A stretch of DNA of 64,000 nucleotides from Macrococcus epidermidis (GTDB lineage Bacteria > Bacillota > Bacilli > Staphylococcales > Staphylococcaceae). The stretch lies in NCBI RefSeq assembly GCF_003259695.1, contig NZ_PZJH01000001.1, positions 248,001 to 312,000 of the forward strand, in the 5' to 3' direction. Shown here piece by piece: positions 49,863-60,925 of this stretch. The translations under genes were made by a program, and so were the position numbers. The notes under the pieces were generated by a model. That model did no database searches, was not told where the DNA came from, and saw nothing but the letters and a program-made list of their open reading frames with translations. Position 1 is the stretch's first letter; each line of letters starts with the position of its first letter.

Positions 49863-50231
49863 ATGTCAAACTTAAAATTTTCAAAAGATCACGAATGGGT
49901 AAAATCAGAAGATAATGTTAAAACAATCGGTATTACAGATTTCGCACAATCTGAATTAGGGGATATCGTATTCGTTGAATTACCAGAAGTTGGAGATGAA
50001 ATCGAAGTTGGTGCTCCTTTTGGTAGCGTTGAGTCAGTAAAAACTGTATCTGAATTATATGCTCCTATCTCAGGCAAAGTTATTGAAGTTAACTCTGAAT
50101 TAGAAGATTCTCCTGAATTAGTAAACGAATCAGCAATGGATCAAGCTTGGATGATTAAAGTTGAAGCTGACGATGCTGCACTTGAAGAATTAATGGATCA
50201 AGCACAATATGATGAAATGATTAACGCATAA
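49863..50231 (+). CDS. gcvH: Glycine cleavage system H protein
   Basis: 122 residues. The lipoylated lysine is in [15 protein letters not shown]. Besides glycine cleavage, GcvH is the entry point for lipoate in Firmicutes (LipM/LipL relay), which explains why it stands apart from the gcvT and gcvPA/PB genes. GGAGG precedes the ATG; a terminator follows. Confidence 0.97.
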   Translation: MSNLKFSKDHEWVKSEDNVKTIGITDFAQSELGDIVFVELPEVGDEIEVGAPFGSVESVKTVSELYAPISGKVIEVNSELEDSPELVNESAMDQAWMIKVEADDAALEELMDQAQYDEMINA

Positions 50232-50241
50232 ATGGTATAAT

Positions 50242-50274
50242 TTCCTTGATAATAATTTATCAAGGAATTTTTTT
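50242..50274 (+). terminator. Terminator of gcvH
   Basis: TTCCTTGATAA pairs with TTATCAAGGAA, then seven T. Confidence 0.9.
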
Positions 50275-50323
50275 ATTATCAAATTGCTAAAACTGAATAC
50301 AATATGATAAAAAGGTGATGGAC

Positions 50324-50713
50324 ATGTCTGTAATTACTAAAGTTATCGTTGTAGAAGGAAAGCGTGACAAACTAAGATTACAAGAAGTATTAACGGAACC
50401 TGTACATATTATATGCACCAATGGCACGATGGGTATCGGAAAACTGGATGATATGATTGAAGATTTGTATCATCATAAAGTTTATATTATGACCGATAGT
50501 GATAAAGCTGGACGTAAAATTAGATCTTGGTTTAAACGCCATGTGAGTGAAAGTAATCATATTCATATTGATCCGAAATACGGTGAGGTGGGTAATTGTC
50601 CACTAGATTATTTAGCAAGAACGATGATGAAACATCAGTTTGATGTAAAACAACAATTGATATGGAAAGGTAAGCCCGCGCAATATGAACTTAAATCAGC
50701 TTTTGCAATTTGA
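50324..50713 (+). CDS. Toprim-domain protein (YusF-like, RNase M5-related)
   Basis: 129 residues. A lone toprim domain: catalytic Glu in VVEGKRDK (about 9-16), TNGTMG, and the DxD motif in IMTDSDKAGRKIR (about 57-69). It lacks the C-terminal part of RNase M5 (RnmV), so its substrate is unknown. AAAGGTG fits ATG 50324 and not GTG 50315. It overlaps the next gene by 29 nt; the same pair is known in Bacillus as yusF-yusE. Confidence 0.82.
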   Translation: MSVITKVIVVEGKRDKLRLQEVLTEPVHIICTNGTMGIGKLDDMIEDLYHHKVYIMTDSDKAGRKIRSWFKRHVSESNHIHIDPKYGEVGNCPLDYLARTMMKHQFDVKQQLIWKGKPAQYELKSAFAI

Positions 50714-50996
50714 AATTTCAGATCAACCATTTATTCTATTTGGATATACCCCGTTTTGTGGTACATGTAAGCTTGCAGAAAAGATGTTAGATATTACTGC
50801 TGCATCTCTAAATATACCCGTTATAAAAATTGATTTAAATTATTATGAAAATTTAAGTCAGTATTATGAAATAAAAAGTGTACCTGTGCTATTGTTTATT
50901 CGTAATGGGATAGTCGAAAATATTTCTTATCAATTTGAGTCCGTAACAACTTTGTATGAAAATTTAAATTTACTGTTGACGAATACTTCAAATTGA
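50685..50996 (+). CDS. Thioredoxin-like protein (YusE-like)
   Basis: 103 residues. Thioredoxin fold with the CGTC site in YTPFCGTCKLAE (about 21-32) and a cis-Pro in IKSVPVLLFIRNG. Conserved next to the toprim gene and upstream of the methionine transporter; partner unknown. The overlap with the toprim gene implies coupling. The ribosome site before ATG 50685 is weak and distant (GGAAAGG), so expression may depend on upstream translation. Confidence 0.82.
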   Translation: MNLNQLLQFEISDQPFILFGYTPFCGTCKLAEKMLDITAASLNIPVIKIDLNYYENLSQYYEIKSVPVLLFIRNGIVENISYQFESVTTLYENLNLLLTNTSN

Positions 50997-51035
50997 CTTA
51001 AGATAAAGAACATATTCATAAAACAACTAAATAAA

Positions 51036-51198
51036 CTCTTATCCAGAGTGGTGGAGGGATGTGCCCTATGAAACCCGGCAACCGTCAATAATGACATGGT
51101 GCCAATTCACATAAAGTTATATTAACTTTAGAAGATGAGAGAGTCGAAAATAGATAATTATCGTCTTTCTTATGTTCACATAGGAGAGACGTTTTTTT
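51036..51198 (+). promoter_or_regulatory. SAM-I riboswitch (S-box) with terminator, upstream of metNIQ
   Basis: The aptamer spans 51036-51141: P1 CTCTTATC pairs with GATGAGAG, and the conserved core AGAGTGGTGGAGGGA and GAAACCCGGCAACC are exact. A 14-bp terminator (51162-51190) with seven T follows. High S-adenosylmethionine stabilises P1 and allows the terminator, shutting off the importer. Confidence 0.96.
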
Positions 51199-51213
51199 GT
51201 TAGGAGGCCAAAT

Positions 51214-52239
51214 TTGATTACATTAAACAATGTCGTAAAGACATTTACAACAAAAAAAGGAAATATACAAGCTGTCGATAACGTAAATCTTGAAATTCAA
51301 AGCGGTGAGATCTACGGTATTATTGGTTTCAGTGGTGCCGGGAAAAGTACATTAATTCGAATGTTTAACGGATTAGAATTACCGACGAGTGGTGACGTGA
51401 TTGTAAATGGCAGTACCATCAATAAACTGTCAAAGCAGCAACTGAATAAAGAACGTCAAAAAATATCAATGATATTCCAGCATTTTAACCTACTTTGGAG
51501 TAGAACGGTTTATGACAATATTGCATTACCTCTTGAAATAGCCGGCGTTAAAAAGAGCGACATTAGTCCTAAAGTGCAATCTTTGATTAAACTTGTTGGA
51601 TTAGAAGGCAGAGAAAATGCTTATCCTTCAGAATTGTCAGGAGGGCAAAAACAACGTGTAGGTATTGCCCGTGCATTAAGTAATGATCCTGACGTTTTAC
51701 TTTGTGATGAAGCAACGAGTGCTTTAGATCCACAGACGACAGATGAAATTCTAGAACTATTAGTTGATATTAATAAAACGTTGAACTTAACCATAATTTT
51801 AATCACCCATGAGATGGAAGTTATTCGCAAGATCTGTCACAAAGTAGCTGTCATGGAGTTAGGGAAAGTGGTTGAAGAAGGATCAGTGATAGAAGTATTT
51901 AATAATCCAAAAACAACTATCACAAAACGTTTTGTACGTGATGATATCCAGGATAATGAAACTGAGACTTCAATCGAAGAGATTAAACAAGCATATCCAC
52001 ATGGCAGTATCATGAAATTAAAATTTGTTGGCTCTTCAACTGGCCAGCCTATCGTAAGTAAAGTAATTAAGAAGTACGGCATCGAGATGAATATCTTAGC
52101 AGGAAATGTTAAACATACTCAATCAGGATCTTTCGGTAATTTAATTGTTCATGTTAAAGAAGTTAACGGATCACTTCAACCTATCGCTGAAGAATTAAAA
52201 AGCCATGGTGTTGAGATGGAGGTAGAAAGACATGGATAA
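51214..52239 (+). CDS. metN: Methionine ABC transporter ATP-binding protein
   Basis: 341 residues. Walker A GFSGAGKST, signature LSGGQKQRVGIARAL, Walker B LLCDEATSALDP and a C-terminal NIL domain (about 265-340) that senses methionine. Start TTG 51214 after AGGAGG, which lies right behind the riboswitch terminator. It overlaps metI by eight bases. Confidence 0.96.
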   Translation: MITLNNVVKTFTTKKGNIQAVDNVNLEIQSGEIYGIIGFSGAGKSTLIRMFNGLELPTSGDVIVNGSTINKLSKQQLNKERQKISMIFQHFNLLWSRTVYDNIALPLEIAGVKKSDISPKVQSLIKLVGLEGRENAYPSELSGGQKQRVGIARALSNDPDVLLCDEATSALDPQTTDEILELLVDINKTLNLTIILITHEMEVIRKICHKVAVMELGKVVEEGSVIEVFNNPKTTITKRFVRDDIQDNETETSIEEIKQAYPHGSIMKLKFVGSSTGQPIVSKVIKKYGIEMNILAGNVKHTQSGSFGNLIVHVKEVNGSLQPIAEELKSHGVEMEVERHG

Positions 52240-52924
52240 TTTTATTAAAACATTGACAGATATGTTAAGCATGAAAAATGTGGTATGGGCAGATGTATGG
52301 ACTGCAACCGTTGAAACTTTATCAATGACTTTTATTTCTGCAATATTCACATTTATATTTGGGTTAATTATCGGTATTATATTGTTCTTAACTTCTCGCA
52401 GTAAGTCAAAAGCAGCACGTGTATTTTATAGTGTTACAGCTTTTATCGTCAATTTATTCCGAGCAATCCCATTTATTATCTTGATTTTATTGCTATTTCC
52501 ATTTACAAATTTAATCATGCAGACAATCAGTGGAGTAAAAGGAGCACTGCCAGCTTTAATTATTGGTGCGGCACCTTTCTACGCACGTCTTGTTGAAATT
52601 GGATTGAAAGAGATAGATAAAGGTGTAATCGAAGCTGTTGAATCAATGGGCGCAAATACATGGACATTAATTAAAAAAGTATTAATTCCTGAAAGTTTAC
52701 CAGCAATTGTATCTGGTATTACAGTCACAACGATTGCACTCGTTGGTTCTACAGCAATCGCTGGCGTTATTGGTGCCGGTGGTTTAGGTAACTTAGCTTA
52801 CTTAGTTGGATTCACAAGAGGACAAAATGACGTAATTTTTGTTTCTACAGTAATTATTTTAATTATTGTATTCCTCATTCAATTCGTCGGTGACATTATT
52901 ACGAAGAAAGTTGATAAACGTTAA
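52232..52924 (+). CDS. metI: Methionine ABC transporter permease
   Basis: 230 residues, five membrane helices, with the EAA loop EIDKGVIEAVESMGANTWTLIKKVLIPES typical of MetI/MetP. It pairs with MetN and MetQ. ATG 52232 lies inside metN, with GGAGG just upstream. Confidence 0.96.
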   Translation: MDNFIKTLTDMLSMKNVVWADVWTATVETLSMTFISAIFTFIFGLIIGIILFLTSRSKSKAARVFYSVTAFIVNLFRAIPFIILILLLFPFTNLIMQTISGVKGALPALIIGAAPFYARLVEIGLKEIDKGVIEAVESMGANTWTLIKKVLIPESLPAIVSGITVTTIALVGSTAIAGVIGAGGLGNLAYLVGFTRGQNDVIFVSTVIILIIVFLIQFVGDIITKKVDKR

Positions 52925-52976
52925 TTATCCATAATGGATTTTTATAAAAATAATACAAAAAAGAGGAGCGTTAAAA

Positions 52977-53810
52977 ATGAAAAAATTATTTTACGTATTT
53001 CTTACTGCATCATTAATATTAATTCTTGCAGCTTGTGGTAATGATAAATCTGACGACAACAAAACTTCAAAGTCAGATGACAAAACGATCACAGTAGGGG
53101 CTTCACCCGCACCACATGCAGAAATTTTAGAAGAAGCAAAAGCAGCACTTAAAAAAGAAGGTTATGATTTAAAAATTAAAATCATCAATGACTATACAAC
53201 ACCAAACCGTATGTTATCAGAAGGGGACATCGATGCGAACTACTTCCAGCATACACCGTATTTAGAAACTGAGAAAAAAGCTAAAGGATACAAAATTGAA
53301 TCAGCAGGTAATGTCCACGTTGAACCAATGGCGGTATATTCAAAAAAAGTGAAAAACTTAGATGAATTAAAAAAAGGTGCAACAGTGTATGTATCTAATA
53401 ACCCGGCTGAAGAAGGACGCTTCTTATCATTCTTTACAAAAGCAGGTTTAATTAAACTTAAAGACGGAGTAGATCCTGTAAAAGCGACATTTAAAGACAT
53501 CGTTGAAAATAAAAAAGATATTCAATTCAACAACAAACAAGCAGCAGAGTTTGTTCCTAAAACTTATAACAATGGTGAAGGTGATGCAACAATCATCAAC
53601 TCTAACTTTGCTTTAGCAAATAAATTAAATCCAGTTAAAGATTCAATTGCAATTGAAGGTGAAGATTCTCCATACGCAAATTTAATTGCAGTGCAAGAAG
53701 GACATAAAGATGATGCTAAGATCAAAGCATTAGTTAAAGTATTACAATCAAAAGAAATCCAGGATTTCATTAATAAAAAATATGATGGAAAAGTAATTCC
53801 AGCAAAATAG
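52977..53810 (+). CDS. metQ: Methionine-binding lipoprotein
   Basis: 277 residues. Lipobox LAAC (C20), then a NlpA/MetQ binding domain (TITVGASPAPHAEILEEA, DANYFQHTPYLE, SNNPAEEGR). It captures D/L-methionine or methionine dipeptides outside the membrane. Same operon as metNI under the SAM riboswitch. AGAGGAG precedes the ATG. Confidence 0.96.
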   Translation: MKKLFYVFLTASLILILAACGNDKSDDNKTSKSDDKTITVGASPAPHAEILEEAKAALKKEGYDLKIKIINDYTTPNRMLSEGDIDANYFQHTPYLETEKKAKGYKIESAGNVHVEPMAVYSKKVKNLDELKKGATVYVSNNPAEEGRFLSFFTKAGLIKLKDGVDPVKATFKDIVENKKDIQFNNKQAAEFVPKTYNNGEGDATIINSNFALANKLNPVKDSIAIEGEDSPYANLIAVQEGHKDDAKIKALVKVLQSKEIQDFINKKYDGKVIPAK

Positions 53811-54138
53811 TAAAAAAAAGAGATTAAGACATTTGAGATTAAGACATTTGTCTTAATCTCTTTTTTTTATTAATGTGAAGATGATATAGAATGAAGAGTT
53901 AGTTTGAAAGAGATTTTTAAACTATATTGAAGATTAAGGTTGTATTCATGTTTCTTTATTTTCAATCAAAAGACATATTTTCTCACTGATTAAAAATATT
54001 TAGCCCGATTAATTTAACTAATACCTTATTTAGGTTATAATAAGTACTGTGATTTAAGTCATAGGTCTTTGACCTCAGATTAAAATTATTATAAACTAGA
54101 TAAGATGAAATTATTATATATATCGGAGGGAATTCAAT
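53811..54138. other. 328-nt spacer between metQ and sufC
   Basis: It holds the metQ terminator (53819-53868), about 140 nt with no feature I can name, a candidate promoter TTTAAC-N17-TATAAT (54013-54041), a short palindrome AGGTC-TTT-GACCT (54063-54075) in the suf leader, and GGAGG of sufC. No coding frame is supported. Confidence 0.5.
53819..53868 (+). terminator. metQ terminator with duplicated 5' arm
   Basis: GAGATTAAGACATTT occurs twice in tandem (53820-53834, 53835-53849), followed by the single 3' arm GTCTTAATCTC and eight T. Either copy can pair with the 3' arm. Confidence 0.9.
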
Positions 54139-54915
54139 ATGGTATCAGTTTTAGAAATTAAAGATTTACACGTTTCAATTGAAGGGAAAGAAATTTTAAA
54201 AGGTGTAAATTTAACGATTAAACAAAATGAAGTTCATGCAATCATGGGGCCTAATGGTACTGGTAAATCAACTTTATCAGCAGCAATTATGGGTCATCCT
54301 AAATATGAAGTTACGCAAGGTGAAGTTTTACTTGATGGCGAGAATGTATTAGAAATGGAAGTTGATGAACGCGCACAAGCTGGTCTTTTCTTAGCGATGC
54401 AATATCCATCAGAAATTTCTGGTGTTACGAATGCAGACTTCTTACGCTCAGCAATTAATGCTAAACGTGAAGAAGGTAATGAAATCAATTTAATGCAGTT
54501 CATCAAGAAATTAGACAAAAATATGGAATTTTTAGAAATGGATTTAGATATGGCACAGCGTTACTTAAACGAAGGATTCTCTGGTGGGGAGAAAAAACGT
54601 AACGAAATTCTTCAATTAATGATGCTAGAACCTAAATTTGCAATCTTAGATGAAATCGATTCAGGTTTAGATATCGATGCATTAAAAGTTGTATCTAAAG
54701 GAATTAACGAAATGCGCGGAGAAAACTTCGGTTGCTTAATTATCACGCATTACCAACGTTTATTAAACTACATTACGCCTGACTTCGTACATGTTATGAT
54801 GCAAGGTAAAGTTGTTAAATCAGGTGGAGAAGAGTTAGCGAAACGTCTTGAAGCTGAAGGTTATGACTGGATTAAACAAGAGCTTAACATTCAAGATGAA
54901 ACAATTAACGCGTAA
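54139..54915 (+). CDS. sufC: SufC, Fe-S assembly ATPase
   Basis: 258 residues. Walker [10 protein letters not shown] (about 36-44), signature [14 protein letters not shown] and Walker [17 protein letters not shown] are as in SufC, a soluble ABC-type ATPase that works with SufB and SufD as the Fe-S scaffold. GGAGGG precedes the ATG. First gene of sufCDSUB. Confidence 0.98.
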   Translation: MVSVLEIKDLHVSIEGKEILKGVNLTIKQNEVHAIMGPNGTGKSTLSAAIMGHPKYEVTQGEVLLDGENVLEMEVDERAQAGLFLAMQYPSEISGVTNADFLRSAINAKREEGNEINLMQFIKKLDKNMEFLEMDLDMAQRYLNEGFSGGEKKRNEILQLMMLEPKFAILDEIDSGLDIDALKVVSKGINEMRGENFGCLIITHYQRLLNYITPDFVHVMMQGKVVKSGGEELAKRLEAEGYDWIKQELNIQDETINA

Positions 54916-54945
54916 TACCTGATAATTAAATAGGAGGAAAATGTG

Positions 54946-56250
54946 ATGAGTACAATCGATGTAACAAACGATATGATTAAAAATTTCTCAGCATCACGCA
55001 ATGAGCCAACTTGGATGGCAGAATTACGTGCTGACGCTTTTAATAAATTAAATACAATTGAAATGCCAAAACCAGATAAAACAAAACTTGATAAATGGGT
55101 CTTTGATGTTCACCATAAAGCAATCAAAAGTGATGTCTATGCTTCAACTGATGCTTTACCTGAAGCGGTTAAAAATTTATTGGATATGGAGAATGTAGAA
55201 AACCTTATTGTGCAACATAACAATACACCTGCATTAGTAAAAGTTGAACAGTCTTTAATTGATCAAGGTGTAATCGTAAAAGATATTGAAACTGCATTAA
55301 TTGAAAACAGTGATTTAGTAAAACAATACTATATGACTGAAGCTGTAAAAGTAGATGAACACCGCCTGACTGCATTGCATGCTGCTATGATGAATGGTGG
55401 ACTATTCGTATACGTTCCACGTAATGTAGTTGTTGAAAATCCAGTTCAATATGTAGTATTACATGATAATGCAGATGTAAATATCATCAACCATTTAATC
55501 ATTGTTGCTGAAGAAAGTGCTGAAGTAACATATGTTGAGAACTATTTATCAACTGTAGAAACAAAAGATGCACAGTTAAATTTAGTTTCTGAAGTTATCG
55601 CAAAAGATAATGCTAAGATCACTTACGGTGCCGTTGACTTCTTAAACAAAGGATTTACAGGACATGTGATTCGTCGTGGTATGGCTGCAAAAGATGCAAC
55701 GATTGACTGGGCTTTAGGTTTGATGAATGATGGAGATACAATCAATGATAATACGACTTACTTAAATGGTGACAATTCTAAGAGTAATTTAAAGATTGTT
55801 GTAGTAGGTCGTGGAGAACAAAAATTAAACTTTACAACTCAAATCATACAATATGGTAAATCTAGTGAAGGTCATATCTTAAAACACGGTGTAATGAAAG
55901 ATTCAGCATCTTCAATCTTTAATGGAATCGGCCACATTAAACATGGTGGTACAAAAGCAGACGCACAACAAGAATCACGTGTATTAATGTTATCAGAGAA
56001 AGCACGTGGAGACGCTAACCCGATATTATTAATCGATGAAGATGATGTTACAGCAGGACATGCAGCTTCTGTAGGCCGTGTGGATCCGATGCAATTATTC
56101 TATTTAATGAGTCGCGGTATTTCTAAACAGGAAGCAGAACGTTTAGTCATTCATGGTTTCTTAGCTCCAGTAGTAACTGAATTACCAATTGAAGCAGTAA
56201 AACGTCAATTAACAGACGTTATTGAAGAAAAAGTAATGGGTAAATTATAA
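54946..56250 (+). CDS. sufD: SufD, Fe-S assembly protein
   Basis: 434 residues, SufBD beta-helix core (about 150-400), with KHGVMKDSASSIFNGIGHIKHG and the C-terminal [22 protein letters not shown]. Partner of SufB in the SufBC2D scaffold. AGGAGG fits ATG 54946 rather than GTG 54943. Confidence 0.97.
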   Translation: MSTIDVTNDMIKNFSASRNEPTWMAELRADAFNKLNTIEMPKPDKTKLDKWVFDVHHKAIKSDVYASTDALPEAVKNLLDMENVENLIVQHNNTPALVKVEQSLIDQGVIVKDIETALIENSDLVKQYYMTEAVKVDEHRLTALHAAMMNGGLFVYVPRNVVVENPVQYVVLHDNADVNIINHLIIVAEESAEVTYVENYLSTVETKDAQLNLVSEVIAKDNAKITYGAVDFLNKGFTGHVIRRGMAAKDATIDWALGLMNDGDTINDNTTYLNGDNSKSNLKIVVVGRGEQKLNFTTQIIQYGKSSEGHILKHGVMKDSASSIFNGIGHIKHGGTKADAQQESRVLMLSEKARGDANPILLIDEDDVTAGHAASVGRVDPMQLFYLMSRGISKQEAERLVIHGFLAPVVTELPIEAVKRQLTDVIEEKVMGKL

Positions 56251-56273
56251 AATACAGTTTTGAAAGGTCTTGA

Positions 56274-57939
<1,666 letters not shown>

Positions 57940-57953
57940 AAGGAGTGAATGAA

Positions 57954-59351
57954 ATGGTTAAACAAGCACCCGATGTTGGTGATTACAAATATGGTTTCCA
58001 TGATAAAGACGTTTCTATTTTCCGTTCAGAACGTGGACTAACTGAAGATATCGTAAGAGAAATTTCAAAGATGAAGGAAGAGCCACAGTGGATGTTAGAT
58101 TTCCGCTTAAAATCTTTAAAACAATTCTATAAAATGCCTATGCCGATGTGGGGTGGGGATTTATCAGAATTAAACTTCGATGAAATTACGTACTATGTAA
58201 AACCATCTGAACATACAGAACGTTCTTGGGACGAAGTTCCTGAAGAGATTAAACAAACATTTGATAAATTAGGTATCCCTGAAGCGGAACAAAAATATTT
58301 AGCTGGAGTATCAGCACAATATGAATCTGAAGTTGTATACCATAATATGCAGGAAGATTTAGAAGAACAAGGCATTATCTTTAAAGATACAGATTCTGCA
58401 TTACGTGAAAATGAAGATATCTTTAAAGAGCATTTTGCTTCAGTAATTCCACCGGCAGATAATAAATTTGCTGCATTAAACTCTGCAGTTTGGTCAGGTG
58501 GATCGTTCATCTATGTACCAAAAGGTGTAAAATTAGAAACACCGTTACAAGCGTACTTCCGTATTAACTCTGAGAATATGGGACAATTTGAAAGAACATT
58601 AATCATCGTTGACGAAGGCGCAAGTGTACACTACGTTGAAGGATGTACAGCTCCAGTTTATACGACGAATTCTTTACACTCAGCTGTAGTAGAAATCATC
58701 GTTAAAAAAGATGCATATTGCCGTTATACGACAATTCAAAACTGGGCAAATAATGTATTCAACTTAGTTACAAAACGTACATTCGTTTATGAAAATGGAA
58801 CGATGGAATGGATTGATGGTAACATCGGTTCTAAATTAACAATGAAATACCCTGCATGTTACTTATTAGGTGAAGGTGCACGTGGTATGACATTATCTAT
58901 CGCCTTAGCAGGTAAAGGACAAGTTCAGGATGCTGGTGCGAAAATGATGCACATGGCACCAAACACTTCTTCAACTATCGTCTCTAAATCGATCTCTAAA
59001 CAAGGCGGTAAAGTAGTTTACCGTGGTATCGTTCATTTCGGACGTAAAGCGACTGGTGCGCGTTCAAACATTGAATGTGATACATTAATCATGGACAATG
59101 AATCAACTTCAGATACTATTCCATATAACGAAATGTTAAATGATAATATTTCTTTAGAGCATGAAGCGAAAGTTTCTAAAGTATCAGAAGAACAGTTATT
59201 CTACTTAATGAGCCGTGGTATATCAGAAGAAGAAGCGACAGAAATGATCGTAATGGGCTTCATTGAGCCATTTACAAAAGAATTACCAATGGAATACGCA
59301 GTTGAAATGAACCGTTTAATTAAATTTGAAATGGAAGGTTCTATCGGTTAA
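57954..59351 (+). CDS. sufB: SufB, Fe-S scaffold protein
   Basis: 465 residues, standard length. [26 protein letters not shown] at the N-terminus, the SufBD core, [13 protein letters not shown] and the C-terminal [22 protein letters not shown], homologous to SufD. AAAGGAG fits ATG 57954 and not GTG 57945. Last gene of the operon. Confidence 0.98.
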   Translation: MVKQAPDVGDYKYGFHDKDVSIFRSERGLTEDIVREISKMKEEPQWMLDFRLKSLKQFYKMPMPMWGGDLSELNFDEITYYVKPSEHTERSWDEVPEEIKQTFDKLGIPEAEQKYLAGVSAQYESEVVYHNMQEDLEEQGIIFKDTDSALRENEDIFKEHFASVIPPADNKFAALNSAVWSGGSFIYVPKGVKLETPLQAYFRINSENMGQFERTLIIVDEGASVHYVEGCTAPVYTTNSLHSAVVEIIVKKDAYCRYTTIQNWANNVFNLVTKRTFVYENGTMEWIDGNIGSKLTMKYPACYLLGEGARGMTLSIALAGKGQVQDAGAKMMHMAPNTSSTIVSKSISKQGGKVVYRGIVHFGRKATGARSNIECDTLIMDNESTSDTIPYNEMLNDNISLEHEAKVSKVSEEQLFYLMSRGISEEEATEMIVMGFIEPFTKELPMEYAVEMNRLIKFEMEGSIG

Positions 59352-59360
59352 AATATAAAT

Positions 59361-59397
59361 AAATGCCTAAGACGCTATGTCTTAGGCATTTTTTTCT
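59361..59397. terminator. Bidirectional terminator of sufB and fetB-like gene
   Basis: AAATGCCTAAGAC pairs with GTCTTAGGCATTT with T runs outward on both strands. The TAA of the minus gene (59382-59384) lies in the stem. Confidence 0.88.
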
Positions 59398-60155
59398 GTG
59401 TTGTAATATTTACCAATGAACTGCTGTTTGTCGTTAAATAAAGTCGGATAACTTAAAAATCCGACCATCACACTTGAAAGTGTTGCTGCTGTCAATAATA
59501 AGAACAGAATAAGTAATTGGAATTGTGCAGCAACGATAGGATCTGCCCCACCGATAATTTGTCCGCTCATCATTCCGGGAAGTTGCACGAGCCCCATTGT
59601 CTTTTGGCTTTCGATTGTCGGTATCATTGAATTTTTTATAGATGCCATAAGCACTCTATGAATGGCTTGTTTTGGATTTCCTCCAAGTGAGAGAATTAAT
59701 TCGATTTGTTCTTCATTTTGATCAAGTTCACTTAAGAAACGATTGAGAAATAGTAGCGATAATACCATTGCATTACCAATCATCATTCCGCTAATCGGTA
59801 TTACATAACGCGCTTCAAATGGTATGATATGAAAGCCTAGTAGAATGGTTTGCGTTACTACTTCTACTGTGATTAACGTCAGCACGATCTTCCAGGTGAT
59901 ACCTTTTATTCCTTTTCCTTTTTTTATAATATTTTGCGTTGCGGCTGTAATCATTAATAATATCATCAGCAGGATGTAGATTGGGTGATTGCCATCAAAA
60001 ACGAAAGTTAGTAAATAACCGATGAAAATAAGCTGAATTGTACTTCTAATCGTTGCGATGATAATATCTTTTTCAAGCCCGAGTTTCAATGTATAACTTA
60101 AGACTAATGGTATCAGTACGAATATAAGTGTTAATGCCAGTTGTGTTAATGTCAT
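59382..60155 (-). CDS. fetB: FetB-type ABC permease (UPF0014)
   Basis: 257 residues, six to seven membrane helices, with family signatures ATIRSTIQLIFIGYLLTFVF, PISGMMIGNAM, SLGGNPKQAIHRVL and VQLPGMMSGQIIGGADP. In E. coli FetAB exports iron or protects against oxidative stress; the substrate here is unproven. Overlaps fetA by four bases. Confidence 0.87.
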   Translation of the reverse strand: MTLTQLALTLIFVLIPLVLSYTLKLGLEKDIIIATIRSTIQLIFIGYLLTFVFDGNHPIYILLMILLMITAATQNIIKKGKGIKGITWKIVLTLITVEVVTQTILLGFHIIPFEARYVIPISGMMIGNAMVLSLLFLNRFLSELDQNEEQIELILSLGGNPKQAIHRVLMASIKNSMIPTIESQKTMGLVQLPGMMSGQIIGGADPIVAAQFQLLILFLLLTAATLSSVMVGFLSYPTLFNDKQQFIGKYYNTEKNA

Positions 60156-60868
60156 TCTATTTCTCCTTTCAGAAAAGCATTCAAGGTTCCATTATTGGAT
60201 TCAAATAATTGACTTGCTTCACCTGTAGTAACAACTTCACCATCTTTAAGCATGCAGTAGTAGTCTGCAGCCCGTTTCGCCTGATCAACGTCATGCGTTA
60301 TCCAGATAACCGTGACGTTATATCTTTCATTGATTTTGTGAATCAATGCTTCTACTTCACGTACACTTCGTGGATCTAAGCTCGATGTAATTTCATCGAG
60401 TAATAAGACTTTAGGCTGGTTAACTAATGTTCGTGCGATAGAAAGACGTTGACGCTGTCCTCCTGAAAGACTTTTTACATTTGTATTGAGGTCAATTGTA
60501 TCTAAATTTAGCTGGTCGAGCAGTTTCGATGCTGCTTCAACGGGTAACTTCTGATTAAAAAGCGTTTTAGGTAGATTGATATTATCGTATACTGTGCCTT
60601 GTATCATTGGTGCACTTTGAAGTGCTAATCCAATTTGTTTTTTCAGCTCAACTAAATCAAGTGATTGAATAGATTGATCATCAATTAATATATCACCAGA
60701 AGTTGGACTGATTAATCCGTTGATCATTTTTAAAATAGTCGTTTTGCCGGCACCACTGGGACCGATTAAAGCGGTGATCTTACCGGAATGAAAATTTGTC
60801 GATACATTTTTTATAATATGTTTATCATTAACAGAAAAATTTACATCATTAAGGGTAATGGTAGTCAT
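60152..60868 (-). CDS. fetA: FetA-type ABC ATPase
   Basis: 238 residues. Walker A GPSGAGKTT, Q-loop, signature LSGGQRQRLSIARTL, Walker B LLLDEITSSLDP and the switch His in VIWITHD. It pairs with the UPF0014 permease. GGAGAA precedes the ATG. An iron exporter beside suf would fit iron handling, but no Fur-type box was seen in the 57-nt divergent spacer. Confidence 0.87.
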   Translation of the reverse strand: MTTITLNDVNFSVNDKHIIKNVSTNFHSGKITALIGPSGAGKTTILKMINGLISPTSGDILIDDQSIQSLDLVELKKQIGLALQSAPMIQGTVYDNINLPKTLFNQKLPVEAASKLLDQLNLDTIDLNTNVKSLSGGQRQRLSIARTLVNQPKVLLLDEITSSLDPRSVREVEALIHKINERYNVTVIWITHDVDQAKRAADYYCMLKDGEVVTTGEASQLFESNNGTLNAFLKGEIE

Positions 60869-60925
60869 AAGTTCTCCAATCTATATTTTGATAAGTTTAT
60901 GATAAAATAACAGTTAGGTGATGAA

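Noticed and set aside
53820-53849. Two 15-bp direct repeats as a CRISPR-like array
   Set aside because: Only two copies, no spacer, and the repeat is the arm of a terminator.
54063-54075. AGGTC-TTT-GACCT palindrome in the suf leader as an operator
   Set aside because: Only five base pairs per arm and no match to a regulator I know; kept as a note in the spacer entry.
60869-60925. Fur box in the fetA divergent spacer
   Set aside because: TGATAA motifs occur as direct repeats but do not form the 7-1-7 inverted repeat.
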